64,000 nucleotides of DNA. Source: Sinohyriopsis cumingii. Lineage: Eukaryota > Mollusca > Bivalvia > Unionida > Unionidae. The stretch is taken from positions 49,373,574 through 49,437,573 of the forward strand of contig CM068842.1 in the NCBI GenBank assembly GCA_028554795.2, given 5' to 3'. Under the pieces are notes generated by a model. The model did not search any database, had not been told where the DNA came from, and saw only the letters and a list, made by a program, of their open reading frames with translations. The position numbers were made by a program, and so were the translations under genes. This document shows positions 61,862 through 64,000 of this stretch, one piece after another. The number at the start of each line of letters is the position of its first letter. Within the stretch, counting starts at the first letter, position 1.

Positions 61862-64000
61862 ACTTCCAGCTCCATCATCAACATACACCAGTGTTCCAGC
61901 ATCTGTTGATCTTACAATGAGTGGACAGTTCTGACTTGAATGATATTCATGAGAGAGACTTTGCCTTCACTCTGGGCTTAAATGGCACATACTTTCATGT
62001 CTCCTCATAGGTTCACGATCCATGGTAGTACATTTCTTTCTAGGATTTCCATCCGCATGGGATTGCTCAAAGCGGCAGCAGACATATGGAGCAGCCTAAC
62101 TTGGCTCATGGTGGGTATGCATCTGCGCATCCACCCACTCGATTACAGGCTGCACACTGACCGCTTCAATGGCCTAGTGGTTAGAGCGTCTGCCTCGGGA
62201 GCGGGAGGTCATGGGTTTGATCCCTGGCTGAGTCATACCAAAGACTTACAAAAATGGTACTAACAGCTGCCTTGCTTGGTGCTCAGCAGTAAGAGGTTAG
62301 TGTTTGGACTGGTCATCCTGGTTTCAGGATTTTGTGACTGGGTGGGACATCATGCTACATGTCTGTGGCTTGATGCCCTAGTGCTAGACATCACTATAAA
62401 CTGTCACACTGCAGACATTGTAGCGATATGACTAAAAAATTGTTAAAGCTACGTTAAAAATCCAAATCACACACACACACACACACACAGGCTGCACTGA
62501 TTCAAGTACAAAAAGCAGGGGAGCCCACCCACTACCATCATTTCAGGACACCAGTGGTGCATGATCTCCACAGGAGCAACATCTACATATCAATACTTCA
62601 GGAGAGGATGGCCAATGTGAAAGCTTTTCACTAGGGGCAAGAATACCTAAGGGAGTTCTCATTCTATCTGACATATCTACATTGGTGACTTTTATCTCAA
62701 GACTACAATAATGGTTTATCTCCAGCAACAAGGGGGATCCCAGTCCCCAGACCTTTGTGTCATGGTGTGGGACTTATCTCGTACAACAAAGAAGAACTCA
62801 ATCCTACAGTGGTGATTATCTTCAATAACAAGGATCCCAGTCACCAGACCTTTGCATCGTGGTGTGCAACTTGTTGAAGTGATGTTGTCATCAACAAGAA
62901 TTTCAAGTTCACCACATCCCAGGACTCCTCAACGCACTGATCATCCCTTCATCATGGAACAGTCAAAAAGTACAGAAGGAATGGTCTCTCCATGCCTTGG
63001 TTCTCATGCAGATCTGTACCCGATGGGATTGACCATTGGTAGGCCTGTTTGCGACAATAGGGAATGCCAAACCCCATTCTTTCTCTCCCATTCCAGACCC
63101 AACAGCTTGGGCAGTGGATGCGCTATTGTTGGATTGTACCAAGCTTAACTCTTAAACCAACCACCAATACCTCTGATTCCAAGCAATACAGCGAACAAGG
63201 GAACCAGCATGTGACCTCACTTCATCGCTCTCCAATGGAAAAAAGTGATGGATCAATGACCTCATCAATCTGGCATCGGAAACCCGGTGCAGTATTTAGG
63301 TCTTCCCTCATCTGCTCAAGCAACTAACACAGCAGTTGTTCATCCATGCCTGGAGTTCCTGGACCTGCATGTCTGGATCACATTAAACAGGCCCTCAGAC
63401 ACAAACAATTCCTGCAACCAGTAGTGGAGAGAATCACTCAGGCCATCCACTCTAAAGCATATGAAGGCAAATGGCACTTTACACCCACTAGTGCGCTATC
63501 AACATATCTTTCGCCAGGCATCGATATAGCACATAGCTAATTTCATCCTCAGGCTCTTCGAAGAGAGAAAATGAGCTCCATGGATGCGAAGATATCGGAC
63601 AAAACAAGGACATATCCAATCTCCTTGCAAATTAACCCTCTGCCTCAGGGGGAACCTATCTTGAGTATTAACCGGGCTGAACAAGAACCCTTCTGAACCA
63701 GTTGCATGTGCATCTCTGGTGCATCTTTCCTACAAGCCCTGGTTCCTCTTGGCCTTAGCAACAGCAGGCAGAATTGGTGAAATACATCCTCTGTCCTCAG
63801 ACCCCAATTAACTGCAGTTTTGACAATATGGGTCAGTCTTTCTTTTCATGGCATCCACTTTTATCACCAAAAACCATCACCCTTCAATGGGTAGCCAGTC
63901 TTTTCTCATGAAACCTGTCTCATCTGGACACTTCAACTGAAGGCCACTTACAAGAACTTGTCTGATCTTTGAACTGGTAACTTAATCAAATGGAGCTGGT
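61862..64000 (+). mobile_element. Decayed DIRS-like (tyrosine recombinase) retroelement
   Basis: Broken frames carry, in order: reverse-transcriptase-like LGLNGTYFHVSS (about 61975), RNase H-region text GLFATIGNAK and SPIPDPTAWAVDAL (about 63040-63125), and tyrosine recombinase text LALATAGRIGEIHPLS (about 63750), whose Arg-containing stretch fits the first catalytic site of these enzymes. This order is that of DIRS-type elements. Many stops; extends past the window. Confidence 0.65.
62161..62488 (+). mobile_element. SINE-A copy 6
   Basis: Complete element with its tRNA-like head (AATGGCCTAGTGGTTAGAGC ... GGTTTGATCCC) and (CA)n tail, inserted into the DIRS-like relic; the 9-mer aggctgcac repeats at 62147-62155 and 62489-62497. 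Confidence 0.93.

Overview
The window is animal nuclear DNA, most likely from a mollusc or another lophotrochozoan. The signs are long AT-rich introns with GT..AG boundaries, two abundant tRNA-derived SINE families (one with a central domain like that of mollusc SINEs), an L2/CR1-like LINE tail, DIRS-like, hAT and pogo remnants, and very many tandem arrays. No species can be named from the sequence alone.

1-3665 is the right end of a decayed Polinton/Maverick-like (virus-derived) element: the end of an unidentified gene, a broken adenovirus-type cysteine protease gene, then three small genes for charged proteins, all on the + strand and all damaged. Each small gene has the same upstream box (core TTCACGTCCGCGCTTT) and ends in a sequence that looks exactly like the 3' end of a replication-dependent histone mRNA: a 6-bp stem with a TTTC loop, an ACCCA-type flank, then a purine-rich element. 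The protease gene instead has an ordinary AATAAA. I consider this the most novel signal in the window. The element ends in 50-60 bp tandem repeats next to an old SINE.

3666-8710 is intergenic, with MITEs, a SINE, microsatellites and one possible minus-strand terminal exon (7133-7350).

8711-60349 (+) holds one gene spread over about 51.6 kb. I resolved 17 exons with consistent splice phases plus a terminal exon. It encodes a long glucosidase of the MGH1-like/GH63 type, of the kind common in bacteria and fungi (landmarks [58 protein letters not shown]). Intron 3 appears to be GC-AG. Exon 9 has an in-frame 38-residue duplication. At three exon boundaries (exon 6 acceptor, exon 9 donor, exon 10 donor) the splice site itself has been amplified into an intronic tandem array. 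The penultimate exon, expected to carry the Glu-containing EYFHG segment and the HQTGW motif, could not be found between exon 17 and the terminal exon.

The introns carry nearly all the other content: SINE-A (6 copies in the window) and SINE-B (5 copies), hAT elements and their deletion derivatives, a pogo-like element, a candidate solo LTR, an L2-like LINE tail, and arrays of 19, 24/30, 31, 39, 40, 47, 49 and about 50 bp. 60350-64000 holds the 3' UTR, an unexplained short reading frame, and a decayed DIRS-like tyrosine-recombinase retroelement running off the right edge.
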